The translations under genes were made by a program, and so were the position numbers. From Candidatus Methylomirabilota bacterium (lineage in GTDB: Bacteria > Methylomirabilota > Methylomirabilia > Rokubacteriales > CSP1-6), in contig DASTYT010000084.1 in the NCBI GenBank assembly GCA_035764725.1, forward strand, positions 1 through 35,533: a stretch of DNA of 35,533 nt. The letters are read 5' to 3'. Every line of letters starts with the position of its first letter. The first letter of the stretch is position 1. Under the pieces are notes generated by a model. That model did not search any database, had not been told where the DNA came from, and saw nothing but the letters and a program-made list of their open reading frames with translations. Positions 14,313 through 23,157 of the stretch are shown piece after piece.

Positions 14313-15602
14313 ATGAGGCACGCGAAGTGGCCCGTGAAGACGTTGGTCGCGGTGGTCGGGGTGGTGGCGCTGGCGCTCGGCGCCGGCGCGCTCGGTCAGG
14401 CGCAGCAGGGGCTCAGCGGCGAGTACAAGATCGGCGTGCTCGAGCCGCTCACCGGCAATCTCGCCGCCGAGGGCAAGCGCCATCTCGAGGGCATGGAGAT
14501 CATGCGCGACCTCATCAACGAGCGCTTCGGCGGCGTGATGGGGAAGAAGCTCACCTTCGTGGTGGGCGACGCCGTCGATCCCACCGTGGCCGCCTCCGAG
14601 GCCACCCGCCTGGCGACGCAGGGCGCCGTGAAGATCATCGCCGGTACCTTCTCCTCTACCCTCTGCGGGGCGGCCAGCGAGGCCGCGGCTCGCCAGGGCG
14701 TCATCTACTGGGAGACGTCCTGCGTGGATCCTCGCCTCACCAAGCGCGGGCTCAAGAACATCTACCGCACGGAGATCGACGGCACCGGGTTCGGCTGGTA
14801 CAACATCGAGTTCATCGCCAAGCATCTCGCGCATCGCCTGGGGAAGAAGCCGAATGAGCTCCGCATCGCCTATCTGTCCGAGGACTCGTCCTACGGGCAG
14901 AGCGTGACGGAGACAGCCCGGCAGCGGGCGAAGCAGGAATTCGGCATGCAGGAGACGGGGGTGGAGTACTACACCTTCACCACCAACGACCTGACGTCGG
15001 TGATCCTCAAGCTCAAGAGCCAGAACCCCGACATCCTGCATCACATCGCGCGCAACCAGGACGCCATCCTCTTCTGGCGCCAGGCGCGGGAGCAGAACTT
15101 CCAGGTGAAGGCGGTGGTGCACGCGGGCGCCACCGGCTACGGCTCGCCGGACTTCGGCAAGGCCTTCGGCGCCGACGGCAACGGCCCCTTCGCCCTCCTC
15201 GAGCCCGGCGCCGGCTTCCTCATCGACAAGATGCGGCCGGAAGGCCAGCGCATCGAGCGCGCCTATCGCGAGGCGGTGAAGGCGAAGACCGGCAACGACA
15301 TCGCGGGCGGGCATCAGCTCGCGGGGGGCGGGCTCTGGGTGCTGAAGCTGGTGCTGGACGCCGCCAAGACCGACGATCCCGACAAGTTCCGCGCCGCCGT
15401 GCTCGGGCTCGACCTCCCCACGGGGAGCGCGCTCAACGGCTGGGGCGTGAAGTTCGACGAGAATGGGCAGAACTCCAACCCGCGCGTGCAGCATTACATG
15501 CTGCAGTGGCAGAACGGGCAGATGGTCACGGTGTGGCCGGAGGAGTTCACGAGCGAGCGCGGCAAGTGGATTCCGCTCGGCCCCTGGGACCAGCGGAAGT
15601 AA
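14313..15602 (+). CDS. Branched-chain-amino-acid-type ABC transporter substrate-binding protein (Liv operon 1)
   Basis: The 429-residue product has a Sec signal (MRHAKWPVKTLVAVVGVVAL, cleavage near GQAQQG). It then has YKIGVLEPLTGNLAAEGKRH, the start of the type I periplasmic binding fold (Peripla_BP_6). Two cysteines (LCGAAS and TSCVDP) may form a disulphide near the ligand cleft. AGGAGAG (14301-14307) precedes ATG 14313. It is the first gene of a complete K-H-M-G-F importer. The ligand may be an amino acid, amide or aromatic acid; the family does not let me choose. A strong hairpin separates it from livH. Confidence 0.92.
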   Translation: MRHAKWPVKTLVAVVGVVALALGAGALGQAQQGLSGEYKIGVLEPLTGNLAAEGKRHLEGMEIMRDLINERFGGVMGKKLTFVVGDAVDPTVAASEATRLATQGAVKIIAGTFSSTLCGAASEAAARQGVIYWETSCVDPRLTKRGLKNIYRTEIDGTGFGWYNIEFIAKHLAHRLGKKPNELRIAYLSEDSSYGQSVTETARQRAKQEFGMQETGVEYYTFTTNDLTSVILKLKSQNPDILHHIARNQDAILFWRQAREQNFQVKAVVHAGATGYGSPDFGKAFGADGNGPFALLEPGAGFLIDKMRPEGQRIERAYREAVKAKTGNDIAGGHQLAGGGLWVLKLVLDAAKTDDPDKFRAAVLGLDLPTGSALNGWGVKFDENGQNSNPRVQHYMLQWQNGQMVTVWPEEFTSERGKWIPLGPWDQRK

Positions 15603-15647
15603 TGGAGCAGCCGACATAGCGATCGACGTCCTCTCGCGCGTGTGCCT

Positions 15648-15676
15648 CGACGCCCCGGGCGCTCCCCGGGGCGTCG
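15648..15676 (+). terminator. Intercistronic hairpin between binding-protein gene and livH (Liv operon 1)
   Basis: CGACGCCCCGGG (15648-15659) and CCCGGGGCGTCG (15665-15676) form a perfect 12-bp stem with loop CGCTC. There is no T-run after it. It probably protects or terminates part of the transcripts so that the binding protein is made in excess over the membrane subunits. A similar hairpin occupies the same position in Liv operon 2. Confidence 0.6.
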
Positions 15677-15706
15677 CGCATTCGACGCGCCGGCGGGCGG
15701 CCTGAC

Positions 15707-16588
15707 GTGCACGCCGTCCCCCAGCTCGCCGTCTCCACCCTCCTCCTGGGCGGCATCTACGCCCTGATCGCGGTCGGCCTGACCCTGATCTTCGGCGTGA
15801 TGCGCGTGGTGAATTTTGCTCACGGCGAGTTCCTCATGCTCGCGATGTATCTCGCCTTCTGGTCCTTCGCCCTCCTGGGCCTGGATCCCTACGTGACGCT
15901 GGTCCTGGCGCTGCCGGTGATCTTCGCGGGCGGCTGGCTCTCGTATCGCCTGGTGATGGGTCCGGTGATCCAGGCCTCGCACAATGTGCAGATCTTCACC
16001 ACCGTCGGTCTGTCCATCGCGCTCCAGAACCTGGCGCTGGTCCTCTGGACGGCGGACGCTCAGTTCATCCGTACCCCGTACTACGCCGTGGTGGTGCGGC
16101 TCGGCGGCGCCGCGTTCAACCTCGCCCAGGCCGTGGCGTTCCTGGTCGCGGTGCTCGCCACCGCGGCGCTGTTCGCGTTCCTCCGCTGGTCGTACACGGG
16201 GAAGGTCATGCGCGCCACCGCCCAGGATCGCCAGGCTGCCTCGCTCATGGGTATCGACACCGGGCGGGTGTACTCGCTCACGTGGGCGGTGGGCGTGACA
16301 TGCGTGGGCGTGGCGGGCGTGCTGCTGGCGCCGGTCTATCCGGTCTATCCCACCGCGGGGCTTCAGTTCGTGCTGATCGCCTACGTGGCGGTGGTGCTGG
16401 GCGGTCTCGGCGACATGGCAGGCGCCGTCATCGCCAGCCTGATCGTGGCGACGGTGGAAGTGGTGGGCTCCTACGTGATCGGCACCGCGTGGAAGGAAGT
16501 CCTCTACCTCCTCCTCTTCATCGCGATCCTGCTGGTGCGCCCGGCCGGCCTGTTCGGTCAGCGCGGCGCCGAGAACATCGGCGTATGA
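15707..16588 (+). CDS. livH: Branched-chain-amino-acid-type ABC permease LivH
   Basis: The 293-residue inner-membrane protein has about eight hydrophobic segments. It opens with LLLGGIYALIAVGLTLIFGV and VVNFAHGEFLML, the LivH hallmark, and has the EAA-like cytoplasmic loop MRATAQDRQAASLMGIDTGR. The C-terminus ends with LLLFIAILLVRPAGLFG. The start is GTG 15707 with weak purine-rich sequence upstream; no in-frame ATG gives the conserved N-terminus. It pairs with LivM, whose ATG overlaps its stop. Confidence 0.92.
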   Translation: MHAVPQLAVSTLLLGGIYALIAVGLTLIFGVMRVVNFAHGEFLMLAMYLAFWSFALLGLDPYVTLVLALPVIFAGGWLSYRLVMGPVIQASHNVQIFTTVGLSIALQNLALVLWTADAQFIRTPYYAVVVRLGGAAFNLAQAVAFLVAVLATAALFAFLRWSYTGKVMRATAQDRQAASLMGIDTGRVYSLTWAVGVTCVGVAGVLLAPVYPVYPTAGLQFVLIAYVAVVLGGLGDMAGAVIASLIVATVEVVGSYVIGTAWKEVLYLLLFIAILLVRPAGLFGQRGAENIGV

Positions 16589-17589
16589 CGGCGGCGTTGC
16601 GAAGCGTGGCACCTGCGCTCGCGCTCTTCGGCTTCGCCGCGCTCGTGCCGCTCGTCGTGCGCGACGCCTTCTTCCTGGACGGGCTGATCCTCATCCTCCT
16701 CTGGGGCTCGGTGGCCGCGGCGTGGAACGTGGCGGCCGGCTATGCCGGCCAGGTGTCGCTTGGCCACTCCATCTTCTTCGGCCTGGGCGCCTATTCGGCG
16801 GCGCTCATGGGCACGAAGTGGAACGTGTCCCCGTGGATCGCGATGGTGGTGGGCGCGGCGCTGGCGACCGTGATGGGTTTCGTCATCGGCTTCCTCAGCA
16901 ATCGCCTCCGCGGCCCCTACTTCGTGCTAGCGACCATTGCGTTCTCCCAGGTGTTCTTGATCGTGGGCAGCCGCTGGCGCGGCTTCACGTCGGGCTCGGA
17001 GGGCATCCCGGTGCCGTTCCGCTCGGGCTTCTGGACGCTCGGCCTGGTGGACAAGCGCATGTGGGTGTACCTGATGCTGGCGCTCGCGATCGGCCTCTAC
17101 CTGATCCAGCTCTACCTCGAGCGCTCGCGCCGGGGCTATCAGCTCGCCGCCGTGCGCGAGGACGAGGATGCCGCGCTATCGCTGGGCGTGCCCGCGCGCC
17201 GCCTCAAGGTCGCTGCCATCGCGGTGAGCGCGGCCCTCACGTCGGTGTGTGGCACGCTCTGGGCGCAGTACGTCGGGTTCGTGGACCCGTTCTACGTGTT
17301 CTCGGTGGATCTCTCCGTGCGCTTCGCGCTGGCCGCGGTCACCGGCGGGCTGGGCACCGCGCTGGGGCCCTTTCTCGGCGCGGCCCTCATCACCGTGCTC
17401 GAGACCTATCTCCGCGCGCGCTTCGGCGGCATCGGCGCGGGGCTCGTGGGCATCTACCTCATCATCTACGGCGTGGCCCTGATCCTCATCATGCGCTTCG
17501 CGCCGCAGGGGCTCGTGCCCTGGCTCGCCAGCCTGACCGGCCGCCGGCGCGTGTCCCGCGCGACCGGCGCCGCGGGGGTCGCATCGTGA
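16585..17589 (+). CDS. livM: Branched-chain-amino-acid-type ABC permease LivM
   Basis: The 334-residue membrane protein contains the LivM pattern: WNVAAGYAGQVSLGHSIFFG, RGPYFVLATIAFSQV and the EAA-like loop QLAAVREDEDAALSLGVPAR, followed by GGLGTALGPFLGA. ATG 16585 overlaps the livH stop (ATGA), and its own TGA overlaps GTG of livG. Its length is normal for the family, unlike the LivM of operon 2. It forms the translocation pore with LivH. Confidence 0.92.
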   Translation: MTAALRSVAPALALFGFAALVPLVVRDAFFLDGLILILLWGSVAAAWNVAAGYAGQVSLGHSIFFGLGAYSAALMGTKWNVSPWIAMVVGAALATVMGFVIGFLSNRLRGPYFVLATIAFSQVFLIVGSRWRGFTSGSEGIPVPFRSGFWTLGLVDKRMWVYLMLALAIGLYLIQLYLERSRRGYQLAAVREDEDAALSLGVPARRLKVAAIAVSAALTSVCGTLWAQYVGFVDPFYVFSVDLSVRFALAAVTGGLGTALGPFLGAALITVLETYLRARFGGIGAGLVGIYLIIYGVALILIMRFAPQGLVPWLASLTGRRRVSRATGAAGVAS

Positions 17590-18308
17590 GCCTCCTCGCC
17601 GTCTCTGGTATCACCAAGCACTTCGGCGGCATCATCGCCAACCGCGACATCTCCTTCGAGGTGGCGCCGGGAGAGCTCGTCGGCATCATCGGCCCCAACG
17701 GCTCCGGCAAGTCCACTCTCTTCGAGGTGATCAGCGGCTTCTATTACCCGGACGCGGGCGAGGTGCGCCTGGACGGCCAGCGGCTGACCGGCCTCTCGCC
17801 CGACCGGGTGTGCCGGCTCGGCATCGCCCGGACGTTCCAGAAGCTCCGGCCGTTCGCGGGGATGAGCGTGGTGGACAACGTGATGGTGGGTGCGCTCACG
17901 CGCACGCACGACGTGCGTCACGCCCGCGAGCGGGCGCTCGCCCTGCTCGACCGCGTCGGGCTCGGCGAGAAGGCGCACGCGCACGCGCGCACGCTGTCCA
18001 CCGGCCAGCGCAAGCGCCTCGAGCTGGCCCGGGCGCTCGCCACCGAGCCGCGCGTGCTCCTCCTCGACGAGGTGACGGGCGGGGTGGATCAGCGGAGCAT
18101 TCCCGGTCTCGTCCAGCTCGTGCGTGAGCTCCATCGCGACGGCCTCACCCTGCTGGTGATCGAGCACAACATGCGGGTGATCACCGCCGTCGCCCACAGG
18201 ATCGTGGCGCTGTACCTCGGTGAGAAGATCGCCGACGGCGCCCCCGACGCGGTCACCCGGGACCGGCGGGTCGTCGAGGCCTATCTCGGCCAGGCGTACG
18301 CCGGATGA
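17586..18308 (+). CDS. livG: Branched-chain-amino-acid-type ABC ATPase LivG
   Basis: The 240-residue cytoplasmic ATPase has Walker A GPNGSGKST (36-44), the Q-loop region ARTFQKLRPF, signature LSTGQRKRLELARAL and the switch His in VIEHNM. Walker B reads VLLLDEVTGGVD, where most relatives have DEPxAGL or DEPxAGM; the catalytic Asp-Glu pair is kept. The start is GTG 17586 overlapping the livM stop. It drives transport together with LivF. Confidence 0.9.
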   Translation: MSLLAVSGITKHFGGIIANRDISFEVAPGELVGIIGPNGSGKSTLFEVISGFYYPDAGEVRLDGQRLTGLSPDRVCRLGIARTFQKLRPFAGMSVVDNVMVGALTRTHDVRHARERALALLDRVGLGEKAHAHARTLSTGQRKRLELARALATEPRVLLLDEVTGGVDQRSIPGLVQLVRELHRDGLTLLVIEHNMRVITAVAHRIVALYLGEKIADGAPDAVTRDRRVVEAYLGQAYAG

Positions 18309-19036
18309 CGGCGCCCCTGCTGCTCAGCGTCGAGGACCTCGACGTCGCCTACGGCGACTTCCAGGTGCTGTGGCAGGCCGGGCTGGAGGTGCGCGAAGGC
18401 GAGATCGTGACGGTACTCGGCCCGAACGGCGCGGGTAAGTCCACGCTCATGAACACGATCTCCGGCCTCATGGCGCCGCGCGCGGGCCGCATCACGTTTC
18501 GCGGCAAGCGCATCGACGGGCTGCCCGCGCATCGGACGGTGGGCGAGGGGCTCGCGCACGTGCTCGAGCGGCGGCGGCTCTTCCCCTTCCTCAGCGTGCT
18601 CGACAATGTACTGCTGGGCGCTCACAATCTCACCGCGCGCCCGCACCGCGCGGAGAGCCTCGCCGCCGTCGAGCGGCTGTTCCCGGTCATCGCGAGCCGC
18701 CGCGGCCAGCTCGGCCACACGCTCTCGGGCGGCGAGCAGCAGATGGTGGCGATCGCCCGCGGCCTCATGGCGCGTCCGCGTCTCCTCATGATCGACGAGC
18801 CCTTCCTGGGCCTGGCGCCCAGGATCGTGGAGGAGCTGGGCGGGCTCATGCGGCGCATCCGCGACGAGCGGGGGATCGGCATCGTGTTCATCGAGCAGAA
18901 CGTGGAGCTGGCGCTGCGGCTCGCCGACCGCGGCTACATCCTGGAGTCCGGCCGCACCATCCTGAGCGGGCCCTCCGCGGAGCTGCTCCAATCGGCGGAG
19001 GTCAAGCGCATTTTCCTGGGGGACGTCGCCCTATGA
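18305..19036 (+). CDS. livF: Branched-chain-amino-acid-type ABC ATPase LivF
   Basis: The 243-residue ATPase has Walker A GPNGAGKST (39-47), ERRRLFPFLSVLDNVLLGA after the Q-loop, signature LSGGEQQMVAIARGLM, Walker B LLMIDEPFLGLAP and the switch His position replaced by Gln in FIEQNVELAL, as is usual in LivF. ATG 18305 overlaps the livG stop. Its own stop overlaps ATG 19033 of the M48 protease gene. It completes the importer. Confidence 0.92.
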   Translation: MTAPLLLSVEDLDVAYGDFQVLWQAGLEVREGEIVTVLGPNGAGKSTLMNTISGLMAPRAGRITFRGKRIDGLPAHRTVGEGLAHVLERRRLFPFLSVLDNVLLGAHNLTARPHRAESLAAVERLFPVIASRRGQLGHTLSGGEQQMVAIARGLMARPRLLMIDEPFLGLAPRIVEELGGLMRRIRDERGIGIVFIEQNVELALRLADRGYILESGRTILSGPSAELLQSAEVKRIFLGDVAL

Positions 19037-20493
19037 CGACACCGGCGGCGATGACGCGCCGTGAATGGGGCTGCGGGATGCTCGCCGCGCTGGCCATGTT
19101 GGGCGGCGGGTGCGCCACCGTCTCCCCCAGCGAGGAGAAGAAGCTCGGGCGCGAGGCGGCGGATGAGGTCGAGCAAACCATCGGGCTCGTGCACGACCCG
19201 CGGCCCCTCGAGTACGTGCGCCGCGTGTCGGGCCGCCTCGCCGAGAGGGCTCAGCGTCCCGACATCTCGTGGCAGTTCAACGTCGCCGACGATGAAGCAC
19301 CGAACGCGTTCGCACTTCCCGGTGGGTGGGTCTACGTGACGCGCGGGCTCCTCGTGCTGCTGAACACGGAGGACGAGCTGGCCGGCGTGCTGGGCCACGA
19401 AATGTCGCACGTGACCGAGCGCCACTCCGCCCGCCAGGCCCGCGCGACCACGCCCTTCACGGTGCTCTTCGGGGTTCCCGCAGCGATCCTCGGCACGGTG
19501 AGTCCGACTCTCGGCGGCATCGTGGGCGGCACCGGCCAGCTCCTGTCGAAGGTCACGCTCGCGCCGTACAGCCGCGACCAGGAGCGCGAGGCCGACGAGC
19601 GGGGCATCGCGCTGGCTGCGCGTGCGGGTTGGGATCCCCTCGGCCTCGCCGCGGCCCTTCATACGCTGCACGAGGAGGAGGCGCTCGCCGGCGGCGATCC
19701 TGACCGGGTCGGCTTCCTCGCCACCCACCCCTCGAGCCGCGAGCGCGTGGCCACCATTCGGGAGCTCGCCCGCAAGCAAACGCGGGCGCCGGCCGCTCCG
19801 ATCGCCGGGACGCGGAGCGCCTTCCTTGGCCGGTTCGAGGGGCTCGTGGTCGGTGACAATCCCGCCACCGGCGTCTTCCTCGGCACGCTCTTCGTCCACC
19901 CCGGGCTGGACGTCGCCATGGAGACGCCCGCGGGGTGGAAGACGGCCAACACGCCCGAGGCTGCCGGCGCGGTGGCGCCGCCCGAGGGAGACGCCGCGGT
20001 GCTGCTCGGCGTGGCTGGTCCGGGCGCCGATCCCATTGCCGGCGCCAAGGCCGATGGCCTCAAGGATGCCGATCTCAAGCGGCTCGAGCGGCTTCCGATC
20101 TCCGGGCTGCCCGCCGCCCGAGTGGTCGCCGAGACGCGCGACGGCGACCGAGTGGCGTTGACCTGGATCGCCCATCGGCAGCGCGTTTTCCGCGTCATGG
20201 GCATCGCCCCGCGCCGGGCCTGGGACCGCTACGGCGCCGTGCTGGATCGGGCCGCGCGGAGCTTCCGGCCGCTGCGTCCCGCCGATCGCGAACGCATCGT
20301 GGAGAGCCGGCTGCGGCTGCGCGGCGCCCGAGGCGGCGAGACGGTGGCCCAGGTGCTGGCGCGAGGTGGCGGCACGTGGGACGCGGCGCGCGTGGCGGTG
20401 GCGAACGGCCGGGCGCCCGACGCGAAGCTCGAGGCCGGCTGGCCGGTCAAAGTGCCGGTGGCGCAGCGCTATGCTGCGGCGGGCGGCGCGTGA
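19033..20493 (+). CDS. M48 family zinc metalloprotease, lipoprotein-like, with LysM-like C-terminus
   Basis: The 486-residue product carries the HExxH zinc site HEMSH (122-126) in LAGVLGHEMSHVTERHSARQ. The third-ligand region is SRDQEREADERG (180-191), typical of M48C proteases such as BepA/LoiP that act on envelope proteins. The N-terminus (MTTPAAMTRREWGCGMLAAL then AMLGGGC) has Cys27 in a lipobox-like setting, though -3 is Gly, so lipidation is uncertain. The last 50 residues (GETVAQVLARGGGTWDAARV to WPVKVP) resemble a LysM-like or similar C-terminal module; BepA instead has TPR repeats. Its ATG overlaps the livF stop, so it is expressed with Liv operon 1. The reason is not obvious. Confidence 0.88.
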   Translation: MTTPAAMTRREWGCGMLAALAMLGGGCATVSPSEEKKLGREAADEVEQTIGLVHDPRPLEYVRRVSGRLAERAQRPDISWQFNVADDEAPNAFALPGGWVYVTRGLLVLLNTEDELAGVLGHEMSHVTERHSARQARATTPFTVLFGVPAAILGTVSPTLGGIVGGTGQLLSKVTLAPYSRDQEREADERGIALAARAGWDPLGLAAALHTLHEEEALAGGDPDRVGFLATHPSSRERVATIRELARKQTRAPAAPIAGTRSAFLGRFEGLVVGDNPATGVFLGTLFVHPGLDVAMETPAGWKTANTPEAAGAVAPPEGDAAVLLGVAGPGADPIAGAKADGLKDADLKRLERLPISGLPAARVVAETRDGDRVALTWIAHRQRVFRVMGIAPRRAWDRYGAVLDRAARSFRPLRPADRERIVESRLRLRGARGGETVAQVLARGGGTWDAARVAVANGRAPDAKLEAGWPVKVPVAQRYAAAGGA

Positions 20494-20593
20494 CGCGACC
20501 CTAGGTCGACATGGACCGCTGGCCGAAGTATCCCAGCAAGGTGCGGATCGACTCATTCGGTGTGGACTAGTGCGCCGCGCGGTCGGGCGAATC

Positions 20594-20623
20594 TTGACAC
20601 GCTTCGGCGCCCCGGGGCAGGAT
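20594..20623 (+). promoter_or_regulatory. Candidate promoter of the thiol operon
   Basis: A perfect -35 TTGACA (20594-20599) is followed after 18 bases by the weak -10 CAGGAT (20618-20623), which lies 5 bases before ATG 20629. It is the only -35 consensus match in the gap 20494-20628 and would give a leaderless message. The rest of the gap shows nothing recognisable. Confidence 0.35.
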
Positions 20624-20628
20624 CGCGC

Positions 20629-23157
20629 ATGATCCCGAGACACGCCGACACGCGACTGGGCCCGATCATCTGGCTGATCGCGCTCGCCGTATGCTTGCTG
20701 GTGGGCTGGCCCGCGGACGGTCGCGCCGGCGAGCCGCCGAAGGGGCCCGTCATTCTCCACGAGCTGCAAGGCTTCAGCACGCTCGGCAGCGTGCTCTACG
20801 TCGCGGCGCATCCCGACGACGAGAACACGCATGTCATCACGTACCTGGCGCGGGGCCGTGGCTACCGAACCGCCTACCTGTCCCTCACGCGCGGCGATGG
20901 CGGCCAGAATCTCCTCGGCCCGCAGCTCCGCGAGGCGCTCGGGGTCGCGCGCACCCAGGAGCTGCTCGCCGCGCGTCGCCTCGACGGCGGCCAGCAGTTC
21001 TTCACGCGCGCGCGTGACTTCGGATACTCCAAGGACTACCGCGAGACGCTCCGGATCTGGGACGAGGATGCGGTCCTCGCGGACGTCGTGCGCGTCATTC
21101 GCGTTTTCCGGCCAGACGTGATTCTGACGCGCTTTTCGCCGGCTCCCGCCGACACCCATGGCCATCACACCGCCTCGGCCGTCCTCGCGGTGGAGGCCTT
21201 CAAGCTGGCCGGTGATCCGCGCGCGTTCCCCGAGCAGCTCGGGGAGCTGGCCCCCTGGCAGCCCAAGCGCATCCTGCACAATCGCGGCGGGCCGATGGGG
21301 GTGGCCGCCCCCGTGCCCGACGGGCCCGGCGTGGTGCGTCTCGATGTGACGGGCGTCGATCCGGTGCTGGGCGAGACGTTCGCCTCGATCGCGTCGCGGA
21401 GTCGAGGCATGCATAAGACGCAGGGCTTCGGCATGGACGGCATGGAAAGTCCGCGGGAGGTTCCGGCGGGGGCGCGGACGGAGGGCTTTCTGCCCCTCGG
21501 CGGTGAGCCGGCCGCGCGCGACCTATTCGACGGCATCGACACGACATGGAGCCGCGTGCCGGGCGGCGCCGAGATCGGACGGCTGACCGACGAGGCGATC
21601 GCGCGGTTCAGTCCGAGAGCTCCCGAGGCGAGCGTTCCCGCCTTGCTGGCGATTCGCCGGATCCTGGCGCGCCTCCCGGCCGAGCCGCTCGTCAACGACA
21701 AGCGCCGTCAGCTTGACTGGATTCTCCAGGCTTGCCTCGGCCTCGACGTCGACACCGTCGTGGATCGCGGCGAGGCCGTGCCGGGCGAGAGGGTGAGAAT
21801 GCGCCTCATCGCGAGCGCCGCGCGCGTGACGCAGCCCGTACGCTGGGTGGCGATGCGCTACGGGGCGGTACGCCGCCCATTCACCAAGCCGATCGAGCTG
21901 CGGTCGGGTCACCGGGTTCTCCGCGAGGCCGGCCAGGTCGTGCCGCGAGGCACCCCGCCGAGCCAACCGTACTGGCTGCGTCACGAGGGCACGGAGGGCC
22001 TGTTCCAGGTCGACGACGCGTCGTGGATCGGCCGCCCCGAGAACCCGCCCGTGTTCCCGGTGGAGTACGTCTTCGAGGTCGGCGACCAGACACTGGTAGT
22101 GCCGGGAGAGCCGACCGCGATGGCGGAGCCGGGCACCACGACCCGCCGGCGGCTCGAGGTCGTCCCCCCAGTGTCGCTCCGCTTCATCTCGCCGGTCGAG
22201 CTGTTCGCCCCCGGCGCGGCGCATCCGGTGGCGGTGGAGGTGACCGCGGCCCACCCACGCGCCGCCGGCGTCGTGCGACTGGAGGCCCCGGCCGGCTGGG
22301 CGGTCGCGCCCGCCTCACAGTCGTTCCGGCTGGGGAGTCTCGGCGCCCGGACGCGCGTGGCGTTCACCGTCACGCCCCCGGTCGGACCCGCCACCGCGTC
22401 CGTCGGAGCCAGCGTGGAGGTTGACGGCGCGCGGTTCCATCATCAGCGCATCGAGGTGCGCTACGACCACATTCCGTTTCAGCTCCTGCACCCGCCCGCG
22501 ATCGTCAAGACGGTCGCGCTCGACCTCGCCATCCGGGGCCGTCAAGTCGGCTACCTGCCCGGCGCGGGCGACGAGGTGGCCCGCGCCCTGGAGCTGATGG
22601 GCTATACCGTCACGCGGTTGACCGCGGACGATCTCACCGCGGAGAAGCTGCACGCGCTCGACGCCGTGATCATCGGCATCCGGGCCTTCAATGTCCGAGG
22701 GGATCTCGCCGCGCGTCTCTCCGTCCTGTTCGCATACGTCGAGGCGGGCGGCACCCTCATCGCTCAGTACAATCTCGCCCAGGGCCTCGCTCCGGACTGG
22801 TTGGCGCCGTTCCAGATGCGGATCTCCCGGCGCCGTGTGACGGACGAGCACGCGCCGGTGACCATCCTCGCGCCCGACCACCCGGCTCTGACCACGCCCA
22901 ACCGCATCACCGATGCTGATTTCAAGGACTGGGTGCAAGAGCGGGGCCTCTACTTCCCCGAGCAATGGGACGAGCGATTCACTCCGATTCTGGCGACGGG
23001 CGATCCCGGTGAGGATCCGCTCCAGGGAGGCCTGTTGATCGCCCGACACGGCCGGGGATATTTCGTCTACACGAGCCTGTCCTGGTTCCGGCAGCTTCCG
23101 GAAGGCGTCCCGGGAGCCTATCGCTTGTTCGCCAATCTGGTCTCTTTGGGCAAGTGA
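20629..23157 (+). CDS. Exported LmbE/PIG-L deacetylase with GATase1-like C-terminal domain
   Basis: The 842-residue product starts with a signal peptide or anchor (RLGPIIWLIALAVCLLVGWP, cleavage near GRAG). The LmbE domain spans about 50-320, with zinc motifs AHPDDE (60-65) and HGHH (177-180). A middle region of beta strands (about 540-640) resembles NEW3/Ig-like modules. The last 200 residues, with VIIGIRAFNVR, EAGGTLIAQYN and GYFVYTSLSWFRQLPEGVPG, resemble a ThuA/glutamine-amidotransferase-like fold. ATG 20629 was chosen over longer readings because the signal peptide follows directly. It is the first gene of a six-gene coupled operon with a symporter and bacillithiol-type genes. It may cleave or deacetylate a GlcN-containing compound outside the cytoplasm, for example a thiol conjugate; that is inference. 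Confidence 0.85.
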   Translation: MIPRHADTRLGPIIWLIALAVCLLVGWPADGRAGEPPKGPVILHELQGFSTLGSVLYVAAHPDDENTHVITYLARGRGYRTAYLSLTRGDGGQNLLGPQLREALGVARTQELLAARRLDGGQQFFTRARDFGYSKDYRETLRIWDEDAVLADVVRVIRVFRPDVILTRFSPAPADTHGHHTASAVLAVEAFKLAGDPRAFPEQLGELAPWQPKRILHNRGGPMGVAAPVPDGPGVVRLDVTGVDPVLGETFASIASRSRGMHKTQGFGMDGMESPREVPAGARTEGFLPLGGEPAARDLFDGIDTTWSRVPGGAEIGRLTDEAIARFSPRAPEASVPALLAIRRILARLPAEPLVNDKRRQLDWILQACLGLDVDTVVDRGEAVPGERVRMRLIASAARVTQPVRWVAMRYGAVRRPFTKPIELRSGHRVLREAGQVVPRGTPPSQPYWLRHEGTEGLFQVDDASWIGRPENPPVFPVEYVFEVGDQTLVVPGEPTAMAEPGTTTRRRLEVVPPVSLRFISPVELFAPGAAHPVAVEVTAAHPRAAGVVRLEAPAGWAVAPASQSFRLGSLGARTRVAFTVTPPVGPATASVGASVEVDGARFHHQRIEVRYDHIPFQLLHPPAIVKTVALDLAIRGRQVGYLPGAGDEVARALELMGYTVTRLTADDLTAEKLHALDAVIIGIRAFNVRGDLAARLSVLFAYVEAGGTLIAQYNLAQGLAPDWLAPFQMRISRRRVTDEHAPVTILAPDHPALTTPNRITDADFKDWVQERGLYFPEQWDERFTPILATGDPGEDPLQGGLLIARHGRGYFVYTSLSWFRQLPEGVPGAYRLFANLVSLGK

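Noticed and set aside
18934..21414. Very long open frame (826 codons) on the minus strand
   Set aside because: It lies opposite livF, the M48 protease and the LmbE gene, all with clear motifs. Its product is low-complexity Arg/His/Gly/Ala-rich, as expected from the antisense of GC-rich codons.
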